Shown piece by piece: positions 18,721 through 27,905 of a DNA stretch of 64,000 bases. The stretch's first letter is position 1. Each line of letters opens with the position of its first letter. The stretch spans positions 620,001 to 684,000 of the forward strand of contig NZ_JANBWE010000002.1 of the NCBI RefSeq assembly GCF_024259515.1, read 5' to 3'. The translations under genes and the position numbers were made by a program. Origin of the DNA: Salirhabdus salicampi. GTDB lineage: Bacteria > Bacillota > Bacilli > Bacillales > Alkalibacillaceae. The notes beneath the pieces were generated by a model. That model made no database searches and was not told the origin of the DNA. It saw nothing but the letters and a program-made list of their open reading frames with translations.

Positions 18721-18802
18721 CTCAACGTTTTCAGTCAAAAATTCAAGTAAAGTTTGTATAATTTATCAAATACTCATGAAAACTTGTCCACTATGTCATA
18801 TA

Positions 18803-18842
18803 ATAAGAGGCTGTACCCTGAAATGTAACGGGTCAGCCTCTT
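18803..18842 (-). terminator. gerE terminator
   Basis: Nine-base outer arms AAGAGGCTG / CAGCCTCTT (18805-18813, 18834-18842), extended inward by CCC/GGG, then TTATTAT on the minus strand, directly after the gerE stop. Confidence 0.8.
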
Positions 18843-18845
18843 CCT

Positions 18846-19070
18846 TTAAAGCTTCAACTCCCCCATCCGCAGGAGTTCAACAACTGCTTGTGAACGCCCC
18901 TTTACCCCTAGTTTTTGCATAGCGTTGGAAATATGATTGCGCACTGTTTTCTCGGAAATGTACAATTCTTCTGCAATCTCTTTTGTTGTTCTGTCTTGAA
19001 CAAGCAGTTCAAAAACTTCTTTTTCCCTTTTAGTGAGTAGCTGCTTCGGTTTGTAATCTTTATCTTCCAA
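18846..19070 (-). CDS. gerE: Late sporulation regulator GerE
   Basis: A 74-residue LuxR-type DNA-binding protein consisting of the helix-turn-helix domain only. It activates or represses coat genes late in the mother cell. The sequence LTKREKEVFELLVQDRTT...EKTVRNHISNAMQKLG is almost identical to B. subtilis GerE, as is the 74-residue length. The start is TTG at 19068-19070 behind AAGGAGGGG. A sigma-K-type promoter lies at 19133-19160. It has its own terminator and is monocistronic. Confidence 0.97.
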   Translation of the reverse strand: MEDKDYKPKQLLTKREKEVFELLVQDRTTKEIAEELYISEKTVRNHISNAMQKLGVKGRSQAVVELLRMGELKL

Positions 19071-19132
19071 TAGGTAACCCCTCCTTGCTGTTTCCTGAGT
19101 TGCAAGGATTCAGGGGATTTATTTAGTCATTT

Positions 19133-19160
19133 TATTTTATGTTTCATTTCGATTGACCGT
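19133..19160 (-). promoter_or_regulatory. Sigma-K-type promoter of gerE
   Basis: Minus strand AC (19159-19160), 17 bases, CATAAAATA (19133-19141), fitting the mother-cell consensus AC-N16/17-CATAnnnTA. Start site near 19126, 56 bases before the TTG. gerE is a known sigma-K gene. Confidence 0.7.
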
Positions 19161-19312
19161 TCCCCAAAACCACTGAGTTAGGAGAAAATCTTGTATCTGT
19201 ATAGTTTTCTCGATTGGAAAGTCCTGAATTTTCCTTGCATTTTGATGTTGCAAGATCATCGGGAAGCATTTAGTCATATTATTGTATGTGACCATTGTAA
19301 AATGGTTCCTTA

Positions 19313-19756
19313 TCAACCTTGTAGTAATTTCCGCTGCTTCTCTGTAAAGGAGGTTGCTCTTCCTGTTTCTTTGTTAATTTGTACAATTCGACCTCTTCCA
19401 GTTAATGTCGGTTCGTTCTCACCATTCACACATAAATAATGCAAATCAATCGAAGAGTTACCTAAATGCTGTACCTTAACATACAATTTAAATGTTTCAC
19501 CAAAGTGCATCTGCCTCAAATAGTCACACTGCAAATCGGCTACAACAGGTACAGTTGAAGGACTGTTCGTTAAATTTTGAAACAAGCCTACTTCCTGAAA
19601 AAATGCGATTCGCGCTTCCTCAAAATAAATGAAAGGGGATACATTATTTACATGACCGAACATATCTGTTTCAGAGAAACGTATGTTAATTGGAATATAA
19701 AAAGAAAAGCCTTGTTCCCATTTTTCAAAATTTTCTATATAGTTTATTTGACTCAC
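19313..19756 (-). CDS. ysmA: 4HBT-type acyl-CoA thioesterase YsmA
   Basis: A 147-residue hotdog-fold protein with the YbgC/4HBT signature FSETDMFGHVNNVSPFIYFEEAR (about 27-49), the Asp of which is the usual catalytic residue. The substrate is unknown; acyl-CoA hydrolysis is assumed from the family. The start is GTG at 19756 behind AAAGGAG. It is downstream of the sdhB terminator. The sdhCAB-ysmA-gerE order matches B. subtilis. Confidence 0.9.
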   Translation of the reverse strand: MSQINYIENFEKWEQGFSFYIPINIRFSETDMFGHVNNVSPFIYFEEARIAFFQEVGLFQNLTNSPSTVPVVADLQCDYLRQMHFGETFKLYVKVQHLGNSSIDLHYLCVNGENEPTLTGRGRIVQINKETGRATSFTEKQRKLLQG

Positions 19757-19774
19757 AATAGACCCACTCCTTTA

Positions 19775-19807
19775 TAAAAAGAGCCTCTTCACATCGAAGA
19801 GGCTCTT
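19775..19807 (-). terminator. sdhCAB terminator
   Basis: Perfect 12-base arms AAGAGCCTCTTC / GAAGAGGCTCTT with a 5-base loop (19779-19807), then TTTTTATA on the minus strand. Confidence 0.92.
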
Positions 19808-19817
19808 GTACTGATCC

Positions 19818-20582
19818 TTAGTTGTTATAATCACTACCAAAGAAGTTTTTAAACGATTGCAATGTTGCTTCACGGTTTAACGCTGCGATAGAAGTTGTCA
19901 ATGGAATTCCTTTCGGACATGACTGTACGCAGTTTTGGGAGTTACCACAGTTTGCTAGTCCCCCATCTCCCATAATCGTTTCCATGCGCTCAGCTTTATG
20001 AAATTCTCCTGTTGGATGAGAATTAAACAAGCGTACTTGTGATAATGGTGCTGGTCCAATGAAGTTAGAGCTACTATTAACGTTTGGACAAGCTTCTAAA
20101 CAAACACCACAAGTCATACATTTCGACAATTCGTATGCCCATTGACGTTTACTTTCCGCCATACGTGGACCTGGTCCAAGGTCATATGTTCCATCAATTG
20201 GAATCCATGCCTTTACCTTTTTCAAGGAGTCAAACATACGGCTACGATCTACCGTTAAATCACGTACAACTGGGAAGGTATTCATTGGCTCAAGTTTAAT
20301 TGGCTGTTCCAACTGGTCAATGAGAGCCGTACAAGCCTGGCGTGGTTTTCCGTTAATGACCATTGAACATGCACCACATACTTCTTCTAAACAACCCATT
20401 TCCCAAAATACTGGTGTTGTTTCTTTTCCTTCTGTGTTTTGAGGATTACGGCGAATCTCCATCAATGCAGAAATTACGTTCATATTTTTCCGATAAGGAA
20501 CGGTAAATTCTTCCTGATACGGTTGATCTTCGGGGCTATCTTGACGAGTAATGATAAACTTTACTGTTTTTTGTTCACTCAT
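19818..20582 (-). CDS. sdhB: Succinate dehydrogenase iron-sulfur subunit
   Basis: Electron-transfer subunit of complex II, on the inner face of the membrane. 254 residues with three clusters: [2Fe-2S] ligands in CLEEVCGACS plus a later Cys (about 65-86), [4Fe-4S] in CMTCGVCLEACP (about 157-168), and [3Fe-4S] in CGNSQNCVQSCPKG (about 213-226). ATG 20582 is two bases after the sdhA stop. It is the last gene of sdhCAB; the strong terminator follows. Confidence 0.98.
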   Translation of the reverse strand: MSEQKTVKFIITRQDSPEDQPYQEEFTVPYRKNMNVISALMEIRRNPQNTEGKETTPVFWEMGCLEEVCGACSMVINGKPRQACTALIDQLEQPIKLEPMNTFPVVRDLTVDRSRMFDSLKKVKAWIPIDGTYDLGPGPRMAESKRQWAYELSKCMTCGVCLEACPNVNSSSNFIGPAPLSQVRLFNSHPTGEFHKAERMETIMGDGGLANCGNSQNCVQSCPKGIPLTTSIAALNREATLQSFKNFFGSDYNN

Positions 20583-20584
20583 GA

Positions 20585-22345
20585 TTATTTACCCCCTTTT
20601 TTCTTTGTATAGTCACGCTTACGAGGTTTAATTAGGGATACATCTACATCCTCGTAACTAAACTTTGGACTATTGCTTTCTTGGTCTAATTTCGCCATTG
20701 TTGTTTTTAACCACTCTTCATCGTTTCGGTCAGGGAATTCTGGCTTATAATGTGCTCCGCGGCTCTCATTACGGTTATAAGCACCAATCGTAATCACCCG
20801 TGCAAGGTGAAGCATGTTATAAAGCTGTCGTGTGAACATAGCACCTTGGTTACTCCAACGAGCAGTATCGTTTAAGTTAATATTTTCCCAACGCTCTATC
20901 AACTCTTGAATTTTCTCGTCAGTTTTTAGTAGTTTATTGTTTTCACGCACAACTGTTACATTATCAGTCATCCATTCCCCTAACTCTTTATGAAGTTGAA
21001 ACGCGTTTTCATCGCCATCCATCTTCATAATTTTATCGAATGCTTCCTGCTCACGTTTTAGCTCTGATTTGAATAGTTCAGGTGAAACATCATCCACTGT
21101 CGTTTCAAGTCCTTCGATATACTTTACAGCGTTTGGACCTGCAACCATTCCTCCATAAATGGAAGAAAGCAAAGAGTTCGCACCAAGGCGGTTTGCACCG
21201 TGCTGAGAATAATCACATTCACCAGCAGCAAATACACCTGGAATATTTGTCATTTGATCATAATCAACCCATAGTCCACCCATTGAGTAGTGAACTGCAG
21301 GGAAAATTTTCATTGGTACTTTACGAGGATCATCCCCCATAAATTTCTCATAAATTTCAATAATTCCACCTAATTTAACGTCTAGTTCTTTCGGGTCTTT
21401 ATGAGAAAGATCCAGGTATACCATGTTCTCGCCATTGATACCTAATTTTTGATTGACACATACATCAAAAATTTCACGAGTCGCAATATCACGGGGAACA
21501 AGGTTTCCATAGGCAGGATATTTTTCCTCTAGGAAGTACCACGGTTTCCCATCTTTATAAGTCCATACACGTCCACCTTCTCCACGAGCTGATTCACTCA
21601 TAAGTCGAAGTTTATCATCTCCGGGGATAGCTGTTGGGTGAATTTGTATAAACTCACCGTTCGCATAATATGCACCTTGTTGATATAAAGCTGAAGCTGC
21701 TGAACCGGTATTAATAACCGAGTTCGTTGATTTACCGAATATAATTCCAGGACCACCTGTTGCTACAATGACAGCATCTGCTTTAAAGACTTTAATTTCA
21801 TGTGTATGAAGGTTTTGGGCAGTTACACCACGACTAACACCCTCATCATCAAGAACGGCTGATAAGAATTCCCAACCTTCATATTTCGTAACAAGTCCAT
21901 TTACTTCATGACGACGCACTTGTTCATCTAAAGCATAGAGAAGTTGCTGACCTGTTGTAGCTCCTGCATAGGCCGTGCGGTGGTGTTGGGTACCCCCGAA
22001 TCGACGGAAATCAAGTAATCCTTCAGGTGTACGGTTAAACATTACGCCCATACGGTCTAACATATGGATAATTCCAGGGGCTGCTTCACACATCGCCTTC
22101 ACTGGAGGTTGATTCGCTAAAAAGTCTCCACCATAGACCGTATCATCAAAGTGTTCCCAAGGTGAATCACCTTCACCTTTTGTATTAACGGCACCGTTAA
22201 TTCCACCTTGAGCACATACAGAGTGGGAGCGTTTAACAGGTACAAGGGATAACAGGTCTACGTGCACACCTGCTTCTGCTGCTTTAATAGTTGCCATCAA
22301 ACCGGCTAAACCACCGCCTACGACAACGATATTACGATTACTCAT
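20585..22345 (-). CDS. sdhA: Succinate dehydrogenase flavoprotein subunit
   Basis: Oxidises succinate to fumarate with covalent FAD. 586 residues, the size of the Bacillus enzyme. N-terminal dinucleotide fold VVGGGLAGLMATIKAAEAG (about 6-24); the flavinylated His is in RSHSVCAQGG (about 41). The substrate and capping motifs GGTQHHRTAYAG, HPTAIPG and RGEGGRVW are present, and the C-terminal basic tail is KPRKRDYTKKKGGK. It sits between sdhC and sdhB with tight spacing. Confidence 0.98.
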   Translation of the reverse strand: MSNRNIVVVGGGLAGLMATIKAAEAGVHVDLLSLVPVKRSHSVCAQGGINGAVNTKGEGDSPWEHFDDTVYGGDFLANQPPVKAMCEAAPGIIHMLDRMGVMFNRTPEGLLDFRRFGGTQHHRTAYAGATTGQQLLYALDEQVRRHEVNGLVTKYEGWEFLSAVLDDEGVSRGVTAQNLHTHEIKVFKADAVIVATGGPGIIFGKSTNSVINTGSAASALYQQGAYYANGEFIQIHPTAIPGDDKLRLMSESARGEGGRVWTYKDGKPWYFLEEKYPAYGNLVPRDIATREIFDVCVNQKLGINGENMVYLDLSHKDPKELDVKLGGIIEIYEKFMGDDPRKVPMKIFPAVHYSMGGLWVDYDQMTNIPGVFAAGECDYSQHGANRLGANSLLSSIYGGMVAGPNAVKYIEGLETTVDDVSPELFKSELKREQEAFDKIMKMDGDENAFQLHKELGEWMTDNVTVVRENNKLLKTDEKIQELIERWENINLNDTARWSNQGAMFTRQLYNMLHLARVITIGAYNRNESRGAHYKPEFPDRNDEEWLKTTMAKLDQESNSPKFSYEDVDVSLIKPRKRDYTKKKGGK

Positions 22346-22398
22346 TAGGTTTCACTCCCTTTGAAATCTACTAAATTGATAATCATTAAGATTCAATC

Positions 22399-23010
22399 TT
22401 ATAAAAATGCAACTAAAGTCGCTATACTTACATAGGATAGAGCTAAGAAAATAATCATCGTAATATATGTAACTACCACTTGTGAACGTGGAGTTACCGT
22501 CAATCCCCAACTTACACAAAATGACCATAGGCCGTTAGCGAAATGGAATACTGTAGAAATAACACCTACTACATAAAACCAAAACATAAACGGATTTTCT
22601 AGTATTCCTTGCATGAGACTGAAATTAACTTCTGTTCCATGAATCGCTGTAGCGAAGCGTGTTTCCCACACATGCCACACGATAAAAATTAATGTAATAA
22701 TTCCTGTGATGCGTTGTAAATAAAACATCCAATTTCTGAAAAAGCCGTATCTCATGACATTGTTCTTAGCAGTAAATACGATATACACTCCATAGATTGC
22801 ATGGAATAATATCGGAAGGAAAATGACGAATGTTTCTAATAAGTAGCGGAAAGGCAAGTTTTCCATGAAGTGTGCTGCCTTGTTAAAAGCTTCTGCACCG
22901 TCTCTAGCAAATTGGTTAACAAGTAAATGTTGAAGCAAAAAAATTCCTACAGGAATAACTCCTAATAATGAATGAAGCCTACGATAAAAAAACTCGCGAT
23001 TTTCTGCCAT
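22399..23010 (-). CDS. sdhC: Succinate dehydrogenase cytochrome b558 subunit
   Basis: The 203-residue membrane anchor of Bacillus-type complex II, with five membrane helices (about 15-31, 56-78, 92-112, 135-157, 178-200). His residues at the helix ends (LLQHLL, FHAIYG, VWHVWE and FHFAN) are the axial ligands for two haems b. It reduces menaquinone. ATG 23010 has an AGAGGGGGG site. First gene of the sdhCAB operon; its leader is about 130 nt and carries a cre-like dyad. Confidence 0.97.
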   Translation of the reverse strand: MAENREFFYRRLHSLLGVIPVGIFLLQHLLVNQFARDGAEAFNKAAHFMENLPFRYLLETFVIFLPILFHAIYGVYIVFTAKNNVMRYGFFRNWMFYLQRITGIITLIFIVWHVWETRFATAIHGTEVNFSLMQGILENPFMFWFYVVGVISTVFHFANGLWSFCVSWGLTVTPRSQVVVTYITMIIFLALSYVSIATLVAFL

Positions 23011-23318
23011 TGTTTACCCCCCTCTGTTTGGTCAACGCGATAATTGGTCACACCCCTAGTAAAGCGCTTTAATTTCCGGATAACCGAAAAAAATTGTGAC
23101 TTTCCCTTCTCGCAAACTGCTAATATAGTAACTGTGTATGACAAGTAATATTGTACTTCTAACCGGAAATACCGTCAAGAAAACTAACGTATAAAAATTC
23201 GCAATCTTCAAGTAGCTTCGTTTCAAATATTGGAAAAAGAACGATTAATTTTGAAATGCGTATTGCAATCTCTCTTTTTCAACAAGATAATAAAGGGAGG
23301 AAAGGAATGACATGATAA
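23011..23318 (-). other. sdhC-yslB divergent intergenic region
   Basis: 308 bases without a gene. It contains the sdhC sigma-A promoter (23150-23178), a long sdhC leader, and a 12-base palindrome TAAAGCGCTTTA at 23060-23071 that resembles the core of a CcpA cre site. Both outer positions of the cre consensus are poor. The yslB side has GGGAGG and AAAGGA sites at 23297-23306. Nothing else was seen. Confidence 0.6.
23150..23178 (-). promoter_or_regulatory. Sigma-A promoter of sdhCAB
   Basis: Minus strand TTGACG (23173-23178), 17 bases, TACAAT (23150-23155). Start site near 23143, leaving a leader of about 130 nt. Confidence 0.75.
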
Positions 23319-23756
23319 ATGGGTGAAAAATATTCAATCTTAAACGTATCAGAAGCGACGCATTCGTCTATGCCGGTGTACGGTTTTGAACTATTACGAT
23401 TCGTATCTTTACCTGATTTTTTAGGGGAAGATGCTCCTTTTATGCTATATTATATGGGAAAAAGCTTAGCTCGAAAGATGCCAGTAAATAACATCGAGCA
23501 ATTGTGCTCCTTTTTCCAAAAAGCGGGATTTGGAGAATTAACGTTCGTAAAACAGAAAAAATATGAATTTATGTTTACATTAACCGGAGATCTTGTATTA
23601 GAACGCTTTTCTTATAAAGAAGAAGTACATTACCAATTTGAAGCGGGATTTATTGCGCAACAATTATCTCATATTCATAATGAAGAAGTGGAATGTACAG
23701 AAGAGAAAAATCGTCGTAAAAAAATGGTGACTTTTCATGCAGGAATCGTGAAATAA
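23319..23756 (+). CDS. yslB: YslB family protein (DUF2507)
   Basis: A 145-residue cytoplasmic protein of a Bacillaceae family without known activity. It is mixed alpha/beta, with LRFVSLPDFLGEDAPFMLYYMGKSLAR (about 24-50) the most characteristic part and a V4R-like overall pattern. Start ATG 23319 is about 12 bases after AAAGGA, which is long; two upstream ATGs stop at once in other frames. It is convergent with uvrC, sharing a bidirectional terminator, and divergent from sdhC, as in B. subtilis. Confidence 0.88.
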   Translation: MGEKYSILNVSEATHSSMPVYGFELLRFVSLPDFLGEDAPFMLYYMGKSLARKMPVNNIEQLCSFFQKAGFGELTFVKQKKYEFMFTLTGDLVLERFSYKEEVHYQFEAGFIAQQLSHIHNEEVECTEEKNRRKKMVTFHAGIVK

Positions 23757-23762
23757 CTTACA

Positions 23763-23797
23763 TAAAAAGGAGAACGATTTAATCGTCCTCCTTTTTT
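23763..23797. terminator. Bidirectional terminator yslB/uvrC
   Basis: AAAAAGGAG and CTCCTTTTT arms extended by ACGATT/AATCGT with one mismatch; T-run on both strands. It overlaps the end of uvrC. Confidence 0.88.
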
Positions 23798-25566
23798 TCA
23801 TTTAAAGCTGTTAATACTTGTTCAGCAACAGGTTCCGGAATTCCAAGCTTTTTTAAATCGGCAACCGATGTCACTTTTATTTCTTCAATAGAGCGAAAAT
23901 GCCTTAAAAGAGTCCGTTTTCGTTTTTCTCCTACCCCTTTAATATCATCTAAGCTGGAACGGAACGTACTCTTTCCTCTCAACTGACGGTGAAATGTAAG
24001 TGCGAAACGGTGAACTTCATCCTGAATGCGTTGGATTAAATAAAATTCAGGTGCCTTACGATCGAAATGGACAACTTGCGGGGGATCACCGTACAATAAC
24101 TCACTCGTTCTATGTTTTTCATCCTTTGCTAATCCACAAAGAGGTATATCAAGATTTAGCTCGTTTTCCAATACATCCATAGCGGCGCTCATTTGCCCCT
24201 TGCCACCATCAACCATAATTAAATCAGGTAAAGGTAAATGTTCCTTTAAAACCCTGGTATATCGCCTTCTTATGACCTCCCTCATTGTTTCGTAATCATC
24301 GGGACCTTGTACACTTTTCACTTTATATTTACGATATCCTTTTTTATATGGTTTCCCATCAACAAATGTGACCATGGCAGAAACTGGGTCTGTTCCTTGA
24401 ATGTTAGAGTTATCGAAGGCTTCGATGCGGTGAGGTGTTTCAATGTTTAACACTTCTCCCAGCTTTTCCATTGCCTTGATCGTACGTTCTTCATCTTGTT
24501 CTATAATCGAAAATTTTTCTTTTAGAGCTATATAAGCGTTTTGCATTGCGAGCTCGACAAGTTCCTTTTTTCGACCACGCATTGGGATTTTCACGTCAAC
24601 CTCTAGTAATTCTTTTAATATATTTGTATCTGTTTTTAACGGTACGAATATTTCCTTCGGTTTAGGGTGATTTTGATGTAAATAAAACCTCCCAATGTAG
24701 GTCAGAAACGTTTCTTCCGGGTCATCGAAGATCGGAAAAATTGAGACGTCCCGTTCGATTAATTTTCCTTGACGTATAAAAAAGACTTGTACACACATCC
24801 ACCCTTTATCATACGCATAACCAAAAATGTCCCGATCTGTCTTTTCATTCAATGTCATTTTTTGCTGTTCCATAACTGCTTCAATATGTTGGATGAGATC
24901 TCGGTATTCCTTCGCTCGTTCAAAGTCTAATTTTTCGGATGCATCTCCCATTTTTCGTTTTAAGTCATTTTTAATCTCCTTATGACCACCACTAAGGAAC
25001 TTCGTTATATTCTGGACAATCTCCCGGTTCGTGTCATCTGTAACCGTATATTCACATGGCCCTAAACATTGATGAATATGATAATATAAACAAACTCGGT
25101 CTGGTAATGTACTACATTTTCGTAAAGGATAGAGTCTATCTAGTAACTTTTTCGTTTCACGTGCCGCGTACACATTTGGATAAGGTCCAAAATATTTTCC
25201 TTTATCCTTTTTCACTTCACGTACAACGAGCAGGCGAGGTTGGTTTTCATTCGTAATTTTAATATAAGGGTAACTTTTATCATCTTTTAAAAGGACGTTA
25301 TATTTTGGGTCATACTTTTTAATTAAATTCATTTCCAATATAAGGGCTTCAATTTCAGATGAAGTAACAATATACTCAAAATGATTTATTTCCCGAACAA
25401 GCCGCTGGGTTTTCGCGTCATGTGCTCCTGTAAAGTATGAACGGACGCGGTTTTTTAACACTTTCGACTTCCCTACGTAAATGACCTCATCATGTTTGTT
25501 TTTCATTAAGTAGCAACCCGGTTTGTCGGGAAGAACAGCCAATTTATCTTGTATGTGTTTATTCAT
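23779..25566 (-). CDS. uvrC: UvrABC excinuclease subunit C
   Basis: Makes the dual incisions in nucleotide excision repair. 595 residues: N-terminal GIY-YIG nuclease (GCYLMKN to [14 protein letters not shown], about 17-42) for the 3' cut, a UVR motif for UvrB contact ([14 protein letters not shown], about 213-226), an RNase H-like domain with DNSNIQGT and MVDGGKGQ for the 5' cut, and two C-terminal helix-hairpin-helix motifs ([19 protein letters not shown] region). ATG 25566. trxA is upstream with its own terminator. Confidence 0.97.
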   Translation of the reverse strand: MNKHIQDKLAVLPDKPGCYLMKNKHDEVIYVGKSKVLKNRVRSYFTGAHDAKTQRLVREINHFEYIVTSSEIEALILEMNLIKKYDPKYNVLLKDDKSYPYIKITNENQPRLLVVREVKKDKGKYFGPYPNVYAARETKKLLDRLYPLRKCSTLPDRVCLYYHIHQCLGPCEYTVTDDTNREIVQNITKFLSGGHKEIKNDLKRKMGDASEKLDFERAKEYRDLIQHIEAVMEQQKMTLNEKTDRDIFGYAYDKGWMCVQVFFIRQGKLIERDVSIFPIFDDPEETFLTYIGRFYLHQNHPKPKEIFVPLKTDTNILKELLEVDVKIPMRGRKKELVELAMQNAYIALKEKFSIIEQDEERTIKAMEKLGEVLNIETPHRIEAFDNSNIQGTDPVSAMVTFVDGKPYKKGYRKYKVKSVQGPDDYETMREVIRRRYTRVLKEHLPLPDLIMVDGGKGQMSAAMDVLENELNLDIPLCGLAKDEKHRTSELLYGDPPQVVHFDRKAPEFYLIQRIQDEVHRFALTFHRQLRGKSTFRSSLDDIKGVGEKRKRTLLRHFRSIEEIKVTSVADLKKLGIPEPVAEQVLTALNEKKEDD

Positions 25567-25599
25567 TGTTTATCAGCTCCCCCAACGCTTTTACCTTGC

Positions 25600-25631
25600 A
25601 AAAGAAAGAACAGCCTTTTATTAGGCTGCTC
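25600..25631 (-). terminator. trxA terminator
   Basis: Arms AACAGCCT / AGGCTGCT (25609-25616, 25623-25630) around a 6-base loop, followed by TTCTTT on the minus strand. Confidence 0.75.
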
Positions 25632-25640
25632 CAACTCCGA

Positions 25641-25955
25641 TTATGCGTGTTTCTCAATAAGTTGTGCTAATGCTTCTTTCGGCTGAAAGCCAACAATTTG
25701 CTCCACTACTTCACCATTTTTAAACAACAGCAATGTTGGTATACTCATCACACCGTATTTTTGAGATGTTTCTTGATTCTCATCTACATCTAATTTCACA
25801 ATTTTCACTTTATCATTCAATTCTTGATCTAATTCTTCAAGAACTGGCGCAATCATTTTACAAGGACCGCACCATGGTGCCCAGAAGTCAACTAAAACAA
25901 GACCATCAGATGTTTCTTGTGAGAAGTTTTGGTCAGTACCAGTTACAATCGCCAT
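25641..25955 (-). CDS. trxA: Thioredoxin
   Basis: General cytoplasmic disulfide reductase, electron donor for ribonucleotide reductase and other enzymes. 104 residues, the family size, with active site WCGPC (28-32), the buried Asp in VDFWAP, and the cis-Pro in [11 protein letters not shown] 25955 has GGAGGATGA. An extended -10 (TGATATACT) is visible about 45 bases upstream. Monocistronic between two terminators. Confidence 0.98.
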   Translation of the reverse strand: MAIVTGTDQNFSQETSDGLVLVDFWAPWCGPCKMIAPVLEELDQELNDKVKIVKLDVDENQETSQKYGVMSIPTLLLFKNGEVVEQIVGFQPKEALAQLIEKHA

Positions 25956-26068
25956 CCTCTCATCCTCCTAACCAAACAGTATTATTATGTATTTTAGTAT
26001 ATCATCTTACATTTTGAGTGGCTAATGGTTTGATTTTAGTATTCCTCGGTATATCCACAGTCATTCAG

Positions 26069-26102
26069 AAAAAGCATAGCAATCAAAGTTGCTATGCTTT
26101 TT
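26069..26102. terminator. etfA terminator
   Basis: Perfect 12-base arms AAAGCATAGCAA / TTGCTATGCTTT with a 6-base loop (26071-26100) and T-runs on both sides. It ends the fadR-fadB-etfB-etfA transcript. Confidence 0.9.
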
Positions 26103-26103
26103 T

Positions 26104-27084
26104 TTATGAATTAACCTTTAATTTTTTAATTTCTTCTGTTAATTTTGGCACGATTTCGAACAAGTCCCCAACAATCCCGTAATCAGCTACATTAAAAATA
26201 TTGGCTTCAGGGTCTTTATTAATCGCTACAATGACTTTCGAGTTCGACATTCCGGCTAAATGTTGAATCGCTCCAGATATCCCACAGGCGATATACAAAT
26301 CAGGGGTTACAACTTTTCCAGTTTGACCAATTTGCAAACTGTAATCACAATAGTCGGCATCACATGCCCCCCTTGATGCACCTACTGCGCCCCCTAGAGC
26401 TTGGGCTAATTCTTCAAGGGGTTGAAACCCATCTGCACTCTTCACACCCCGTCCGCCAGCAACAATGACTTTCGCTTCGGATAAATCAACACCATCTGTA
26501 GATTTCTTTATTACATCTTTAATGACTGTACGTAAATCTTTAATATCTACTTCTACACCTTCTATAGCCCCTTTTCTCGTTAAATCACGATCTAGTGCTT
26601 GAATATTGTTTGGACGTACTGTCGCAAACATTAATCCGCCAGTAACAATTTTCTTTTCAAATGCTTTCCCCGAATAAATAGGGCGGGTAAATACGACGTT
26701 TTCACCAACTACCTCAATGTTCGTTACATCTGAGATAAGTCCACTTTCAAGTTTGCTGGCAAGTTTCGGTGTCAGATCTTTACCTGCTGCAGTATGTCCC
26801 ATTACAATTCCTTCTGGCTTTTCAGCTTCAATTAGAGTCATTGCTCCTTGGGCAAATGCTTCAGAATTATATGTGCCCAATGTATCGTCTTGCGCATAGA
26901 CAACACGGTCTGCTCCGTAATAAATGAGTTCCTGTGCAAGAGTTTCTACCCCTTCATTACCAAGTAGCGCACCAACAATTTCCCCATCTTGTTCCATTTG
27001 TTTCGCAGCAGCTATTGCTTCAAAGGAGACGTTCCGAAGTTCACCGTCACGAATTTCACCAAACACGAGTAACTTTTTTCCCAT
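26104..27084 (-). CDS. etfA: Electron transfer flavoprotein alpha subunit
   Basis: With EtfB passes electrons from acyl-CoA dehydrogenases to the respiratory chain. 326 residues: N-terminal Rossmann-like domain, then the C-terminal FAD domain with GRGVKSADGFQPLEELA (about 212-228), GAVGASRGACDADY, the FAD signature LYIACGISGAIQHLAG, and NKDPEANIF. ATG 27084 has a GGGGAG site, 30 bases after etfB. Last gene of the fatty-acid oxidation operon. Confidence 0.96.
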   Translation of the reverse strand: MGKKLLVFGEIRDGELRNVSFEAIAAAKQMEQDGEIVGALLGNEGVETLAQELIYYGADRVVYAQDDTLGTYNSEAFAQGAMTLIEAEKPEGIVMGHTAAGKDLTPKLASKLESGLISDVTNIEVVGENVVFTRPIYSGKAFEKKIVTGGLMFATVRPNNIQALDRDLTRKGAIEGVEVDIKDLRTVIKDVIKKSTDGVDLSEAKVIVAGGRGVKSADGFQPLEELAQALGGAVGASRGACDADYCDYSLQIGQTGKVVTPDLYIACGISGAIQHLAGMSNSKVIVAINKDPEANIFNVADYGIVGDLFEIVPKLTEEIKKLKVNS

Positions 27085-27114
27085 AAATACTCCCCTCTCC
27101 CTTATCCAGTCGTA

Positions 27115-27888
27115 TTAAATAACCTTTGCTTCGTTTCGGAGCAAAGAAACTAACTCCATTACTTGATCATCGATTTCACCTTCAAGCACCTGACCAGCCT
27201 CTTTTTCCGGTGGCAGAAAAACATCTATCGACTTCGTTTTAGCCTCGACATCCTCTTCATCTAAATCTAAATCATCTAATTCCAATTCCTCCAAAGGCTT
27301 TTTCTTCGCTTTCATAATTCCCGGTAATGATGGATATCGTGGGTCATTTAGCCCTTGTTGGCATGTGACTAATAAAGGCAGTGTCGATTCGACCTTCTCC
27401 ACATCTCCTTCTACATCACGGTCGATAAGGATAATATCTTCATTTACTTCCAAACTTGTTATTGTTGTAACATATGGAATGTTCAATAACTCAGCTAAAC
27501 GAGGACCTACTTGACCACTAGCCTCATCGATCGCAACATTTCCGGCTAAAATTACATCATAGTCCTTATCCTCAAAGAAGGCTTCTAAGATTTTAGCGGT
27601 TGTATATTGATCACCATCTTCTAAATCATCCTCCGTATTAATAAGAACCGCCTTATCTGCTCCCATTGCGAGTGCTGTACGCAGTTGCTTTTCACTCTCC
27701 TCATCCCCAACGGTTACAACGGTTACTTCCCCACCATGCTCTTCTTTTAACTGGATTGCTTCTTCAACTGCATATTCATCGTATGGATTAATAATATATT
27801 CAGCACCATCATCCTCAATCTTTCCATCACGAATGACGATTTTCTCCTCTGTATCGAACGTTTTTTTCAGCAAAACATATATATTCAT
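27115..27888 (-). CDS. etfB: Electron transfer flavoprotein beta subunit
   Basis: 257-residue AMP-binding beta subunit of ETF. It shows the NPYDEYAVEEAIQLKE motif (about 35-50), the AMP-site region LAGNVAIDEASGQVGP, and the family signature in the DVEGDVEKVESTLPLLVTCQQGLNDPRYPSLPG region. The segment LEELELDDLDLDEEDVE is unusually acidic. ATG 27888 is chosen over the in-frame TTG just before it. fadB ends 17 bases upstream. Confidence 0.95.
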   Translation of the reverse strand: MNIYVLLKKTFDTEEKIVIRDGKIEDDGAEYIINPYDEYAVEEAIQLKEEHGGEVTVVTVGDEESEKQLRTALAMGADKAVLINTEDDLEDGDQYTTAKILEAFFEDKDYDVILAGNVAIDEASGQVGPRLAELLNIPYVTTITSLEVNEDIILIDRDVEGDVEKVESTLPLLVTCQQGLNDPRYPSLPGIMKAKKKPLEELELDDLDLDEEDVEAKTKSIDVFLPPEKEAGQVLEGEIDDQVMELVSLLRNEAKVI

Positions 27889-27905
27889 CAAGATTTCCCC
27901 CTCTA

